Below, in pieces: positions 23,901-34,204 of a stretch of DNA of 64,000 nt. Positions within the stretch are counted from its first letter, which is position 1; the number at the start of each line of letters is the position of its first letter. The notes beneath the pieces are model-generated. The model saw only the letters and a list, made by a program, of their open reading frames with translations, was not told the DNA's origin and made no database searches. Origin of the DNA: Vitis vinifera (lineage: Eukaryota; Streptophyta; Magnoliopsida; Vitales; Vitaceae); the NCBI RefSeq assembly GCF_030704535.1, contig NC_081817.1, forward strand, positions 759,001 through 823,000, written 5' to 3'. Made by a program: the position numbers and the translations under genes.

Positions 23901-24893
23901 TTTGACAACTCTTACATCATATTACTGTTGTATGTGGATGATATGCTTATTGTAGGGTCTGACATTGAGAAGATTAATAATCTGAAGAAGCAATTGTCCA
24001 AACAGTTTGCAATGAAGGATTTGGGAGCTGCAAAGCAAATCCTTGGTATGAGAATCATTAGAGACAAAGCTAATGGTACATTGAAGCTTTCACAGTCAGA
24101 GTATGTGAAGAAAGTTCTCAGCAGGTTCAACATGAATGAAGCTAAACCAGTGAGCACACCCTTGGGTAGTCATTTCAAACTAAGCAAAGAACAGTCACCA
24201 AAGACAGAAGAAGAAAGGGACCATATGAGCAAGGTGCCCTATGCCTCAGCTATTGGCAGCTTGATGTATGCTATGGTGTGTACAAGGCCAGACATTGCAC
24301 ATGCAGTGGGAGTTGTGAGCAGATTCATGAGTAGGCCTGGAAAGCAGCATTGGGAGGCAGTCAAGTGGATTTTAAGATATCTGAAGGGTTCATTAGATAC
24401 ATGTCTTTGCTTCACAGGTGCAAGTTTGAAACTGCAGGGTTATGTAGATGCTGATTTTGCTAGTGATATTGATAGTAGAAAGAGTACTACTGGGTTTGTT
24501 TTTACTCTAGGTGGTACAGCTATATCATGGACTTCAAATCTACAGAAGATTGTTACTTTGTCTACTACAGAAACTGAGTATGTTGCAGCAACTGAAGCTG
24601 GAAAGGAGATGATTTGGCTACATGGTTTCTTAGATGAATTGGGTAAGAAGCAAGAGATGGGCATTCTACACAGTGACAGTCAGAGTGCAATTTTTCTTGC
24701 CAAAAATTCGGCTTTTCATTCAAAGTCGAAACATATACAAACAAAATATCACTTTATCCGTTATCTTGTTGAGGATAAACTGGTAATACTTGAGAAGATT
24801 TGTGGATCTAAGAACCCTGCAGACATGTTGACTAAGGGTGTCACTATTGAGAAGTTGAAGCTGTGCGCAGCTTCAATTGGTCTTCTAGCTTGA
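20997..24893 (+). CDS. Copia gag-pol polyprotein
   Basis: One frame of about 1298 residues, from the first ATG after the primer-binding site. Domains in order: gag (UBN2-type, begins MAEEAGKASG), CCHC zinc knuckle (CWNCGKTGHFKRQC, about 21711-21752), aspartic protease (DSGAS, about 21860), GAG-pre-integrase and integrase core (HTDLWGPS onward, about 22420-22830), reverse transcriptase (about 23430-24150, YVDDM near 23932) and RNase H (about 24440-24760). The order protease-integrase-RT-RNase H is diagnostic of Ty1/copia. The polyprotein drives copying of the element, not a host function. It belongs to a young element that looks whole. Confidence 0.95.
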   Translation: MAEEAGKASGIEKFDGTDFAYWRMQIEDYLYGRKLHLPLLGTKPESMKAEEWALLDRQVLGVIRLTLSRSVAHNVVKEKTTADLMKALSGMYEKPSANNKVHLMKKLFNLKMVENASVAQHLNEFNTITNQLSSVEIDFDDEIRALIVLASLPNSWEAMRMAVSNSTGKEKLKYNDIRDLILAEEIRRRDAGETSGSGSALNLETRGRGNNRNSNQGRSNSRNSNRNRSKSRSVQQVQCWNCGKTGHFKRQCKSPKKKNEDDSANAVTEEVQDALLLAVDSPLDDWVLDSGASFHTTPHQEIIQNYVAGDFGKVYLADGSALDVVGLGDVRISLPNGSVWLLEKVRHIPDLRRNLISVGQLDDEGHAILFVGGTWKVTKGARVLARGKKTGTLYMTSCPRDTIAVADASTDTSLWHRRLGHMSEKGMKMLLSKGKLPELKSIDFDMCESCILGKQKKVSFLKTGRTPKAEKLELVHTDLWGPSPVASLGGSRYYITFIDDSSRKVWVYFLKNKSDVFVTFKKWKAMVETETSLKVKCLRSDNGGEYIDGGFSEYCVAQGIRMEKTIPGTPQQNGVAERMNRTLNERARSMRLHAGLPKTFWADAVSTAAYLINRGPSVPMEFRLPEEVWSGKEVKFSHLKVFGCISYVHIDSDARSKLDAKSKICFFIGYGDEKFGYRFWDEQNRKIIRSRNVIFNEQVMYKDRSSVVSDVTEIDQKKSEFVNLDELTKSTVQKGGEEDKENVNSQVDLSTPVVEVRRSSRNTRPPQRYSPVLNYLLLTDGGEPECYDEALQDENSSKWELAMKDEMDSLLGNQTWELTELPVGKKTLHNKWVYRIKNEHDGSKRYKARLVVKGFQQKEGIDYTEIFSPVVKMSTIRLVLGMVAAENLHLEQLDVKTAFLHGDLEEDLYMIQPEGFIVQGQENLVCKLRKSLYGLKQAPRQWYKKFDNFMHRIGFKRCEADHCCYVKSFDNSYIILLLYVDDMLIVGSDIEKINNLKKQLSKQFAMKDLGAAKQILGMRIIRDKANGTLKLSQSEYVKKVLSRFNMNEAKPVSTPLGSHFKLSKEQSPKTEEERDHMSKVPYASAIGSLMYAMVCTRPDIAHAVGVVSRFMSRPGKQHWEAVKWILRYLKGSLDTCLCFTGASLKLQGYVDADFASDIDSRKSTTGFVFTLGGTAISWTSNLQKIVTLSTTETEYVAATEAGKEMIWLHGFLDELGKKQEMGILHSDSQSAIFLAKNSAFHSKSKHIQTKYHFIRYLVEDKLVILEKICGSKNPADMLTKGVTIEKLKLCAASIGLLA

Positions 24894-24985
24894 GGACAGG
24901 AGGATGAGTTGTAGGGATGAGGGATCGTTTCTTGGAGGATAGCGGTTTGATGTTGGTGATTGGACTAGTCTCCAAGTGGGAGATT

Positions 24986-25365
24986 TGTTGGGCTTTGTGG
25001 AGCCTAGTTTTGTTTGATCCGGTTTGACGACCCGACCCGAATAATATTGCATGGCTTTTTTAATGGGAGATTTATTGAGGCCTGTTGGGCTCGTTTAGCC
25101 CATTGTGGAACCACCCTTTGTAATTAGGGTTTTTTAGTATGGTAGGGTTGCCGTGCTATATATATATAGAGAATATTGTAGCCGCTAGGTTGTACACTCT
25201 GTATTCTTCCCTGATAATAGTGATATCCCTGCAACTCCGTGGACGTAGGCAAATTGCCGAACCACGTAAATACTGTCTTGTGCGTGTGATTGTTTTTTTT
25301 CTTTGGCGTGTGTTTTCTCTAATTTTTGTTTCTCACGGGTTGGGAATTCGGTTTAATTCCCTACA
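24986..25365 (+). repeat. 3' LTR of the copia element
   Basis: 380 bp, same as the 5' LTR, ending CCCTACA directly before the GTATG target duplication at 25366-25370. Confidence 0.95.
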
Positions 25366-25370
25366 GTATG

Positions 25371-25690
25371 GAGGGCGGCGGGACAGGACTGAAAAGTGAG
25401 ACTGATGTGGGTTGCCTAGGGCAGAGAAAAGGAGAGGCTGCCAGGAGAAAAGAAAAAAAGAGAGGCTGCCAGGAAGAGAGGGAAGGAGAGAAAAAACAGA
25501 GGAACCTGGGGGGAAAAAACAGAGTCACCTGAGAGGGATTCCGGAAGACAGAAGGAGGGAAAAAGAGAACAAAAGGAAAAGGAAGGAAGATAACTAGAGG
25601 GAGGGGGAGCAGCCCGGAGGGGATGGAAGTTGGCTTAAGAGGAAAGGCCAGGTGAAAGCAAAAAAAGAAAAAACAGAAAAGGAAGGGGAG
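25371..25690 (+). repeat. Purine-rich tract inside the large LTR
   Basis: About 320 bases are strongly A/G on the plus strand, with the phrase 'gagaggctgccaggag' or close copies repeated at about 25432 and 25461. Short open frames here are composition artefacts. It follows the nested copia insertion directly. Confidence 0.6.
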
Positions 25691-27190
25691 CGTTTTAAGG
25701 TACGACTGCTAAGCCATATTTTTTTATTGCCATTGAAATCTTTTGGGTTGAGGTTATTATGCTATAATGTATCCGCTGCTTGTTCTTCATGTGAAATTGG
25801 ATATAGAACTAATTCTTCTTTTGCTCTCCTTTGTGTGTTTGAGTGATACCTTTGAATCTCCATTTCCATAACCTGCTCTTCTCATTTCTCCATGTTGCAA
25901 GTCTCCTCATTTCCATCATCACGTCCATTTTCTCATGCCTCATACCCAACCAAATCTGTTAGCCGCATCCATTCCAACTTCCATACCCATCCATCAATCA
26001 CCATGCACACCAAACTCACACCCGTGGTCATCTTTCTATGCTCATTAACCCCTCATCTCGCTTAAACTGATCCCCTCTCTTCCTCGTTTTTCATACCCAC
26101 TGACCATCATCTTCATGCTAATATCAGACCCATCTTCTATCAATAATACCCATCGTTACCATCCCAACATGCTCAACACTATGCACCTTTCATCACTCTC
26201 CACGCATGCAAGGATCATGCACCCTTGGCTGCCATCACGCCCCTCCACACGCCATTTCTCTCATCACCTCTCATCGTTTGATTCATCAACGACATCCCGT
26301 ATCCTTCCCGAGCATCCATCAAACCCGTCATCCACCTGCTGGTGCCGTGGCTTCGAGAGCCATATATCTCCACCGTCTCAGCGCCGCCCTTGAAGCCGTC
26401 ATCTCTTCCCGTCTCCTCTACGTCGCTGCTGGTGGAGGCCTCGCCTGAAGGAGCTGCCCAGATGGAGAGGGATGCCTTGGGCTGTGATGGGGTTTGTGTT
26501 GGTGACGGGCTTGGGCTTGCCCATGATTGACCTTGGGCTTGAGAAGAAGCCCAACCCTGGCATTGTTAATGGAAGACAATATTCTCTTAAATGAATGGGC
26601 TGTGTTGAAAAGGTGGGTGCCTTGGGCTTGGGTTGGAGCACCAAGCCCAAGTTTGGGATCCAGTTAGCCTATTGGGCTTGCCCATAGTATCAGATATGGG
26701 CTTGTTTTTGAAGCCCAGGCCCAAGCGGAAAGATAAAAAAATAATGAGGAAGAGAAGGCCTCACTGAGTTATTCACCCATTTTAAAATTGGCCCATTTGC
26801 TTGCATCTACTTTATACGAATCATTTTCTTTAAAGCACTAATTTCTTAATAAACTTTCTAACTTCCAATTTCCAAGCCCAATTTATAAAAATTCAACCTT
26901 CAAATAATACTTCAAAATTCCGATCTTTAAAATTCAATTCCAATTTCCGAAAATTCTCATACACACTTTAATCTATTTAATTATTATTATTTTATGTATT
27001 TATTCTAAAATTCCATTTTAAACAATTCTTTAAAATTTCCGACTTTCAAATTTAATTTCTAATTCCAAAATTTCAATATTCACATTAATCTATTTAATTA
27101 TTATTTTGATTATTTATTTCAAAACTCCATTTTAAATCAAATTCTCTAAAACTTCTTATTTTCGAATTAAATTCCTAATCTCAAAAATTC

Positions 27191-28285
27191 CCATATTCCC
27201 ATTAATTTATTTAATCATTAGTATTTTATTTATTTATTTATTTTAAAACTCCATTTTAAATCAAATTCTTCAAAACTTCTGATTTCCGAATTAAATTCCT
27301 AATCTCGAAAATTCTCATATTCTCATTAATTTATTTAATCATTAATATTTTATCTCCATTTTAAATCAATTCTTTAAAACTTCAGATTTACGTAAATCCC
27401 TAATCCTGAAAATTCCTATATTCACATTAATTTAATCACTAATAGTTTGTTTATTTATCTTAAAATTCTATTTTAAACAATTCTATAAAATTTCTGACTT
27501 CTAAATCTAATTTCCAATTTCAAAAATTCCAGCATTCCCATTCATTTATTTATTGCCATATTCCTGTTAATTTATTTAATCATTAGTATTTTATTCATTT
27601 ATTTATTTTAAAACTCCATTTTAAATCAAATTCTTCAAAACTTCTACTTTCAGAATTAAATTCCTAATCCCGAAAATTCTCATATTCTCATTAATTTATT
27701 TAATCATTAGTATTTTATCTCCATTTTAAATCAATTCTTTAAAACTTCAGATTTACAAATTAAATTCCTAATCCTGAAAATTCTCATATTCACATTAAAT
27801 TAATCACTAATAGTTTGTTTATTTATCTTAAAATTCTATCTTAAACAATTCTTTAAAATTTCTGACTTCTAAATCTAATTTCCAATTTCAAAAATTCCAG
27901 CATTCCCATTCATTTATTTATTCCCATATTCCCGTTAATTTATTTAATCATTAGTATTTTATTTATTTATTTATTTTAAAACTCCATTTTAAATCAAATT
28001 CTTCAAAACTTCTGATTTCCGAATTAAATTCCTAATCCCGAAAATTCTCATATTCTCATTAATTTATTTAATCATTAGTATTTTATCTCCATTTTAAATC
28101 AATTCTTTAAAACTTCAGATTTACAAATTAAATTCCTAATCCTGAAAATTCTCATATTCACATTAAATTAATCACTAATAGTTTGTTTATTTATCTTAAA
28201 ATTCTATCTTAAACAATTCTTTAAAATTTCTGACTTCTAAATCTAATTTCCAATTTCAAAAATTGCAGCATTCCCATTCATTTAT
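27191..28285 (+). repeat. Higher-order tandem array, about three units of about 366 bp
   Basis: Landmarks beginning 'ccatattcc' followed by 'ttaatttatttaatcatta' occur at 27191, 27556 and 27924 (spacing 365 and 368). Each unit itself holds three diverged sub-repeats of about 110-145 bp, recognisable by 'ccattttaaat' or 'tctattttaaac' followed by 'ttaaaactt' or 'ttaaaattt'. Looser copies of the sub-repeat continue leftward to about 26900. It lies inside the large LTR. Confidence 0.85.
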
Positions 28286-29184
28286 TTAATCATTATTTTC
28301 GTCCTTATTATTATTATTCCATTTATTTATTTCAAAATTTCATTTTTAAACTTTTTTTTTGAATCCCAATTTCTGAACTTAATTTCCGATTTCTAAAATT
28401 TTAATTTCTTTCAAGTTTGACATCCTAAAATTCCAACTCTTAAATTTAATTCCCAATACTCCAATTTTCAAATAAATTTCAAAAATTCAATTTTCTCTCT
28501 AACAGTTTTAATTCTCTTCGGGTTTCAAATAATCTTCGATTTCTCTTGATTTTATATAAGCATGAATGCTATTTTCATAATTCCAGAATAATGGAATCTG
28601 TGAGACTAATTCGTGCAAAATAGAATGGGCTTTGGTAGGGGCCCCACATATGAGATTTCATGATTGATTGACTGATTGATTGATTTAATTGCCATGCATG
28701 AGATCGTTCTTTAATTGTGTATTAACCTCTCTCTCTTGATAGCGCATGATGGTTCGTTGCCCAGGTACGCACTCATTCCCAATCTAGTTAGTCTATATGC
28801 ATTTGTCTGACTCCCATATGTGCATGATAGTTCCGAGTATTCATTGATCTCTTAATTAATTGCCATGATTGCTTCATTTTATTAGTAGAGACCCATTTAG
28901 GGACTTAGAGGGGTGCTACGATTTCTACCGTACCTTCCCGATAAGTAACCTGACTCCTCGAACCCGATCCGGTTTTTCACAGGCCGTCTTTTCCAAAATA
29001 AGGAGTCACACTTAGGGTTTTTCTTTCTTATTTTGTTTACCCTTTAAAAAAATAAAACAAAAATAAGTGGCGACTCCAAGTCATTTTCTAATAAATAAAA
29101 TAAAAATCAATTTTTCAAAATAAAGATCGAGCTCGCCATTTGAGTGGGAAACGCATTGAGCCGAAATGCGGGGTCCACAGCATT

Positions 29185-31984
29185 CTAAAAAAAAATATAT
29201 ATGACATTAAGGTGTTTTTTGGATACGTTTTTTATTTTTTTAAAAATAAAAATAAATAGTAACTATTGTGTAAAATAGATAAACTCTTGGAAACCGACTT
29301 TAAAAAGATAATGATTTTTAAAGCCCATTTGAAAAATTTTAGGTATTAAAAAATTCATTATTTCAAAATTTGAAAATAATTTTTAACATTATAAATTAAG
29401 TCCCTATGTCCATTTATTTTATATATGAATTACTATAATTTTTTTAATTTTAAAAATAAAAAATATATATATACAAGCACCTAAGTTAGAAATTCTTTGT
29501 AGGTTGAAAAAAGTGAAGTTGAACTTCCTTTGGAAGTATTTTTATCTTTGTTTTATTTCTTGTTTCACTAATCAAGCCCAAAAACCCCTCTATTGATTAA
29601 TGAACCATCATAGAGATATTCCATGGTTTTTCCCATTTTAGAAGACTCTTTTCCCAAGTAAATAATGCTCCATTTTTGGGTTTTAATTATTAACTTAATT
29701 CTTACTTTTGGTTGGTGTTAGGTAGTAACACATGTTTTGTATAAAGATAATAGCGTCCTAACACTATGGTAGGGCCAAATAGATGTGGCTCAAAAGAAGG
29801 TTAGCCCACTAATATTCATATGCTCCAAGATATTGACCTCTCAATTATTTCTATGTCACAAATCAGGTACATATTTCTTGATTTTACTGTTGAAATCAAA
29901 TTTGATTGGATTTATCAGCTGACCTATGGGATATATTTTTCACTTTTCGGCTTTACTTCAAGGTTAAAACTTAAAACTCTTTGTTATAGTCATGAGTGGA
30001 AAGAAACAATCTAGGTTTTAGGTGAGACAGATGTGAACTTAAACATATTTTTTGTATTTTTTATTAACTCTAAATTATGGTTATGAATTTAAAGAGACAA
30101 TCTTGATTTTATGAAATTTAACTTGTTTAAGGGCAAACCATATGAAAAAAAATGTCACCTAAAAAATAATATATGTTTATTAAATAATTCATAATTAAGA
30201 TCCTAATGAGAAATGAATTAATAACTGTTTTTGCTTAAAATGATTTTTATGCGATGGGACATCATTCCCATCATATGTTTGGACCTTATTTTCAAATCAA
30301 AGGACTCGTGATCTTTTATTAATTACATGTTAATCATGCATAGACAAGTTTGACTCACTTAATAACTCATATGATCGAGCTTACCACTTACCGTAACAAA
30401 AGAAGGGGATGCAACATATCACGAAGGTTCTAATCTCTTCAAAAAAATTCATTATTGGATTAGTTATATACTTCATTTATTTCTAGTGATTTACTCAATA
30501 TTCATACAATATCAAGTATTACGAATGATACAAGCCTTGATAAGAATCCAAAACGTGATTCTTTATTACGAAGCATCAAAGGGTAGTTGAGTTGAGAAAA
30601 AAGGGTTTTATGAAGAGTAACATTGAATTATACTCCAACCAAAAACAAGGAGCAGTGGGAGTAGGTCATTAACCATGAGTCATGAGGAGGTCTCATTCTC
30701 ACCGGCCACCACCAACCACGGGCAGGGGTGCCATATTTATTAGTCACAAGTTAAACTGAGAGGGGACGTAAATGGAATTGGCTAATGAACCAACCACAAG
30801 CCCTGCAAATCAGGACCCCCCACCCCTCCCCCATCACTTCAAGGTAGGAATGCCATTAGTGGCTACATGGCCTCACCACCCACCACCACCATTCGTCTGC
30901 CTTTCACCTCCAACGCATGGGCTACGCATCCGCTCATCAATGCTTTAAAAAAATATAAAAGAAGAGAGAAAAAAAAAAAAAAAAAAAAGGCAGTAAAGCA
31001 GCTTACATCGGCATGGTTCCCACCATCCTTCAGCTACCATTTAATCCAAAAGCTTAGAAGATGATTGGAAACTCTCCGAACTTAAAAAAAGATGCCGATT
31101 AGGGAGAATTTGTTTTAAAAATATGCGGATGAACATTTTTCAAATTAAAATCTCAGTCAAAATGGTTTTTAATAGGTGTTTAAAGAGAACTGCTTTATAA
31201 AACATGGCCAAAATTTCGTAACTTCACAAGAATCGATACTTTACGGGGGCATTTAATAATATGGGATAGACTTCATTTCCCATTTATTCCGATGGATTAG
31301 TAATGATTAGAAATGAAAATAGAAACAAAAATCATTATCCTATACCTAAAGTTCCGGAAAGTGTTTTCAGAAATAGTTTTGAAAAACATTTTTTTATACA
31401 ATGATTCTTGAAACCCCAGTACGAGATGGCTCAAAACCCAAGTACAAGTCTTCAAAACAACAGTAAAGATCAAATAGTTGCCGACACATACTCCAAACTT
31501 AGAAATTTAATAAAGAAAATAACTTTATGCCATTCACAGAGTACCCAATTGAGTTCGAAAGGCAACCCATAATGAAAACCCGACAAAGAAATTGATTAAA
31601 TTTGGGGAGAAGAGCGTTGTTGTTGGATTCATCATCAAGCTCAAACTCTACCAGAAAAACAGAAATCTCGCTTTGGTAATTTCATCGAACAGGTGGAGAC
31701 TCTGAAATTAAGCCAAACCAGCTCAAGCTACAGAGTTTGAAAAGGCGACAAATCTCATCAAATCCGACAATGGGTAACCCAGATTTGCAAAATATGATAA
31801 GATCAATCAATAATGTACAGAAAACGATGTGATTGGGAAGAAAAAAACTACACATTATTATAATTATTGGCTGAATTATACACAATTTAAATATCTAAAA
31901 AGAAAAAAAAATTCACATGTCAGACTCAGTATAAATGGGTGGTGTCGGTAACGGGTTGTTCATCATATCTTTGGAACCGTGGAG
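29185..31984. other. Intergenic, AT-rich, no gene seen
   Basis: From the right target duplication of the large element to the 3' side of the ATL gene. An interrupted poly-A run lies at about 30968-30988. Small frames (29820-30014, 30867-31064) have no recognisable domain or start context. The last few hundred bases are probably 3' UTR of the ATL66-like gene. Confidence 0.5.
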
Positions 31985-32446
31985 TCAAGGGAGCGAGTGG
32001 ACTCGGACAGAAGCGCGGCAGAGTGGACAACTCGTGTGAGTACCGAGCCACCGGTCCACACACTCAGAATGATAATAATGGTGACATTGAGGTAAGATTT
32101 TAACCTTATCCCCTTCTTGGAATATACCAAGGCATATACAGCAGTCTTCGATGGAAGAACCCGCCGGGGATGGCGACTGCTGGTGTAGGACAATTGGCAA
32201 GCTGCTAATGATGGCCGGGTCGAGGCCCTGCGGCGGCGGAGGAGTGGGGGCGGGCCTGACGGAGGTGGCTGGGACTTGGCGGTTGTAGCGGCAGACCCAG
32301 CGAGCGTAGAGGAAGAGGAGGGTTATGATGAGGATGAAGGAGAAGAGGACGATGATGAAGAAGAGAGTTCTGCCGCGGATTTCGAAGCTTTGGTCGTCGA
32401 ACTCCGTGTAGCGCCAGCGGAGGTGGGAGGTGTCTTGGGAGGACAT
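31985..32446 (-). CDS. RING-H2 E3 ubiquitin ligase, ATL66-like
   Basis: Intronless, 153 residues from the ATG at 32446. The frame is open further upstream, but the extension is low-complexity (Pro/His-rich), and the MSSQD start aligns with Arabidopsis ATL66 (MTSQD) as I recall it. One membrane segment spans about residues 28-48. The GLD motif is QGLDPAIISSLP (residues 73-84). The RING-H2 ligands are C102, C105, C121, H123, H126, C129, C140 and C143, with the ATL-type W133 between the sixth and seventh. The protein should sit in an endomembrane or the plasma membrane and transfer ubiquitin from E2 to unknown targets. The ending CRASVRVHSLP resembles ATL66. All zinc ligands are present. Confidence 0.92.
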   Translation of the reverse strand: MSSQDTSHLRWRYTEFDDQSFEIRGRTLFFIIVLFSFILIITLLFLYARWVCRYNRQVPATSVRPAPTPPPPQGLDPAIISSLPIVLHQQSPSPAGSSIEDCCICLGIFQEGDKVKILPQCHHYYHSECVDRWLGTHTSCPLCRASVRVHSLP

Positions 32447-34204
32447 GGTGGGGGGGCACGTAGTTTGGTGGTGGCTACACGGCGGAGGGTTGAGGATGTG
32501 GGGGTGGTGAATTGGCCATGGCGGAAGCAGCTGGAGAGGGTCGAGTTTATGAAGATTAGTTGAAGTTTGGCAACTTGTAACCGTTTTTTCTATTATTGCA
32601 ATAGAGGCCGCATTGCCACTCCCATTCACTTTTAGAAGCGCGTGGACGAAAACGTTTGGCCTGTTTGTTTAAACTATTTTGGCAAAAACATTAACGCTGT
32701 TTGTTCAAATCTGTTTTCCTCTTAAAAAAAAGGCACAAACCAAATTTGATAACAACGCATTCTTTAATTTTCAGAACTGAATCAAGTCAAACATCAACTT
32801 AAAAAGGATAAAAGAGAAGATATTACGTAGTTGGTGATAAATTATCTCATCATTTATCATATTTTATATTCAATTAAATATGAAATAACATATATTTAAC
32901 ATAAATGATGTTAACGACATAAAATATGAAAGAAAAAAATATCCTTAAAGGAAATAAGGAAAAATGAATGTATTTGTAGATCCCATATTTCTAATTATTT
33001 CAAAAAGGAAAAATAGATATATTACAATTGTTTAGTTATATATTTTTATATTTTATAATTGAATAAGTTAAATTTTATATAAAAGCAAATATTTTCCAAA
33101 ATTTAAATTTACTTTTACTTTTATTTTTATTTTCTTATTTTATTTTATTATTAACAATATAACATTTTAGTAAGTTGAAAGTAATTAATAAAATTTTCAT
33201 TAAAACTTAACATTAATAATAGTATTTTTAAAATATAATTTTTAAATATTTAAAAATGGTAATAACTATTTTTTAATATATTTTTTACATATATTTTAAA
33301 ATTTTCATTAGACATATATTATTATTATATGAAATAAAATTCATGTTGAAATCATTTAAAAATAATTTTAATATTTTCATGCACGTCACTAATGATTTTG
33401 ATTGCCTTTACAAAATATAGATTAAATAATAATAATAATAATAATAATAATATATTAAAATAATATATATACGATACAACATTTTAAATCGATATTTTGT
33501 GGAAGCAATCAAAATCATCAACAAGTGGCGTGTATAGGATATTTTTTTTATTCAAGTAATATTTTGGATCAACATTTAGTAGATGTTTTCTTCTAAAAAA
33601 TATTTGTGAGCAAGGTTCCATCATCAATGCCTTTCAAGTATTTGTCTGTTTCTCTCCAGCTTTTGTGTAAAGGCATTGTTTGTCGAGGGCTCTACGTGCC
33701 CATCTGATCCTGAAAAATCGCCTCCTGTTGTCTCCTTCCTAATTTTCCGGAAAAAATTTCGGATTATTACGGTCCATTTGAACCAGGAAAAATAAATTAT
33801 TTGATTTCGAAAAATTTGAGGGGGAAATGATCGGAAAAGAAAATAGAGGGAAAAGGATAAAAAAATAAATTTAAAATTCATAAATAATAACAAAAGAAAA
33901 TTAAATATAATAATTAGAAATTTATATATTTTAAAATTATTTAATTTTTATATATATAAAAATAAAATAATTTTTTATTTTTGAATATATTTTCTTCTAT
34001 TTTCCTTTTCTATTTTCTTTTCGAACTAAAGATAACTTTAAAATTCAAATCGAGTCACGGGTCCTCGAAAGAAAAATTTGCATATCTGAAGAAATCCTTC
34101 AAAGGCTTCCTCTTCTTTAGTTTGCAACATCTGAAATGGCATTAAAAAGATACAATTAAAGCTAAAAAGTCAAAATATAAAGTCCCATTTGAAGAAACAC
34201 AGAT
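32447..34204. other. Intergenic, AT-rich, with inverted repeat and MITE-like tract
   Basis: The right side of the ATL gene should hold its promoter. About 32850-33600 is very AT-rich and includes an (AAT)n run near 33427-33451 within an imperfect inverted repeat (33382-33532, listed separately). About 33830-34042 resembles the interior of the ALG11-intron MITE family ('aaattaaatataataattag', 'ttttaaaattatttaa') but its ends are decayed. ACACAGAT at 34197-34204 is the left target duplication of the hAT element. Confidence 0.5.
33382..33532. repeat. Imperfect inverted repeat (fold-back or MITE remnant)
   Basis: CACGTCAC-TAATGATTTTGATTGC on the left pairs with the complement of the right arm (CACGCCACTTGTTGATGATTTTGATTGC), and both arms continue into ACAAAATAT. 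Arms are about 40 bp and the centre is an (AAT)n-rich loop. No clear target duplication is seen. Confidence 0.65.

Larger units (their letters stand above)
20578..25365 (+). mobile_element. Ty1/copia LTR retrotransposon, looks whole, very young
   Basis: The left LTR is 20578-20957 and the right LTR 24986-25365, both 380 bp and, as far as I can read, identical; both run TGTT...TACA. The 5-bp target duplication GTATG flanks it (20573-20577 and 25366-25370). A primer-binding site TGGTATCAGAGC, complementary to initiator-Met tRNA, follows the left LTR (about 20960), and a purine-rich tract AAGTGGGAGATT precedes the right LTR. The single gag-pol frame looks whole. With no visible LTR difference, and taking a commonly used plant rate of about 6.5e-9 per site per year, the insertion is probably younger than about 0.2 million years. 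Gag and RT style suggest the Tork lineage (inference). It is nested in the LTR-like element 20491-29179. Confidence 0.95.
20491..29179 (+). mobile_element. Large LTR (solo-LTR-like), probably Ty3/gypsy Tat/Ogre-type, interrupted by a copia element
   Basis: The ends TGTAGACCCC (20491-20500) and GGGGTCCACA (29170-29179) form the TG...CA short inverted termini of an LTR. Identical 5-bp flanks GCATT (20486-20490 and 29180-29184) mark the target duplication. Removing the nested copia element leaves about 3.9 kb with no coding domain and no internal second copy of the ends, so it reads as a solo LTR or a non-coding derivative. The 'gtggcgactcc' word near the right end is, from memory, usual in Tat/Ogre-type LTRs. 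Contents from left: a purine-rich tract (25371-25690), a GGGCTT/AAGCCC-rich patch (26470-26730), an AT-rich tandem array (27191-28285) and a unique tail. It is a fossil with no protein-coding potential. Older than the copia insertion; age otherwise unknown. Confidence 0.75.

Noticed and set aside
25326-26650. Several open frames of 60-92 codons right of the copia element
   Set aside because: They lie in the purine-rich and simple-sequence part of the large LTR and show only low-complexity peptides.
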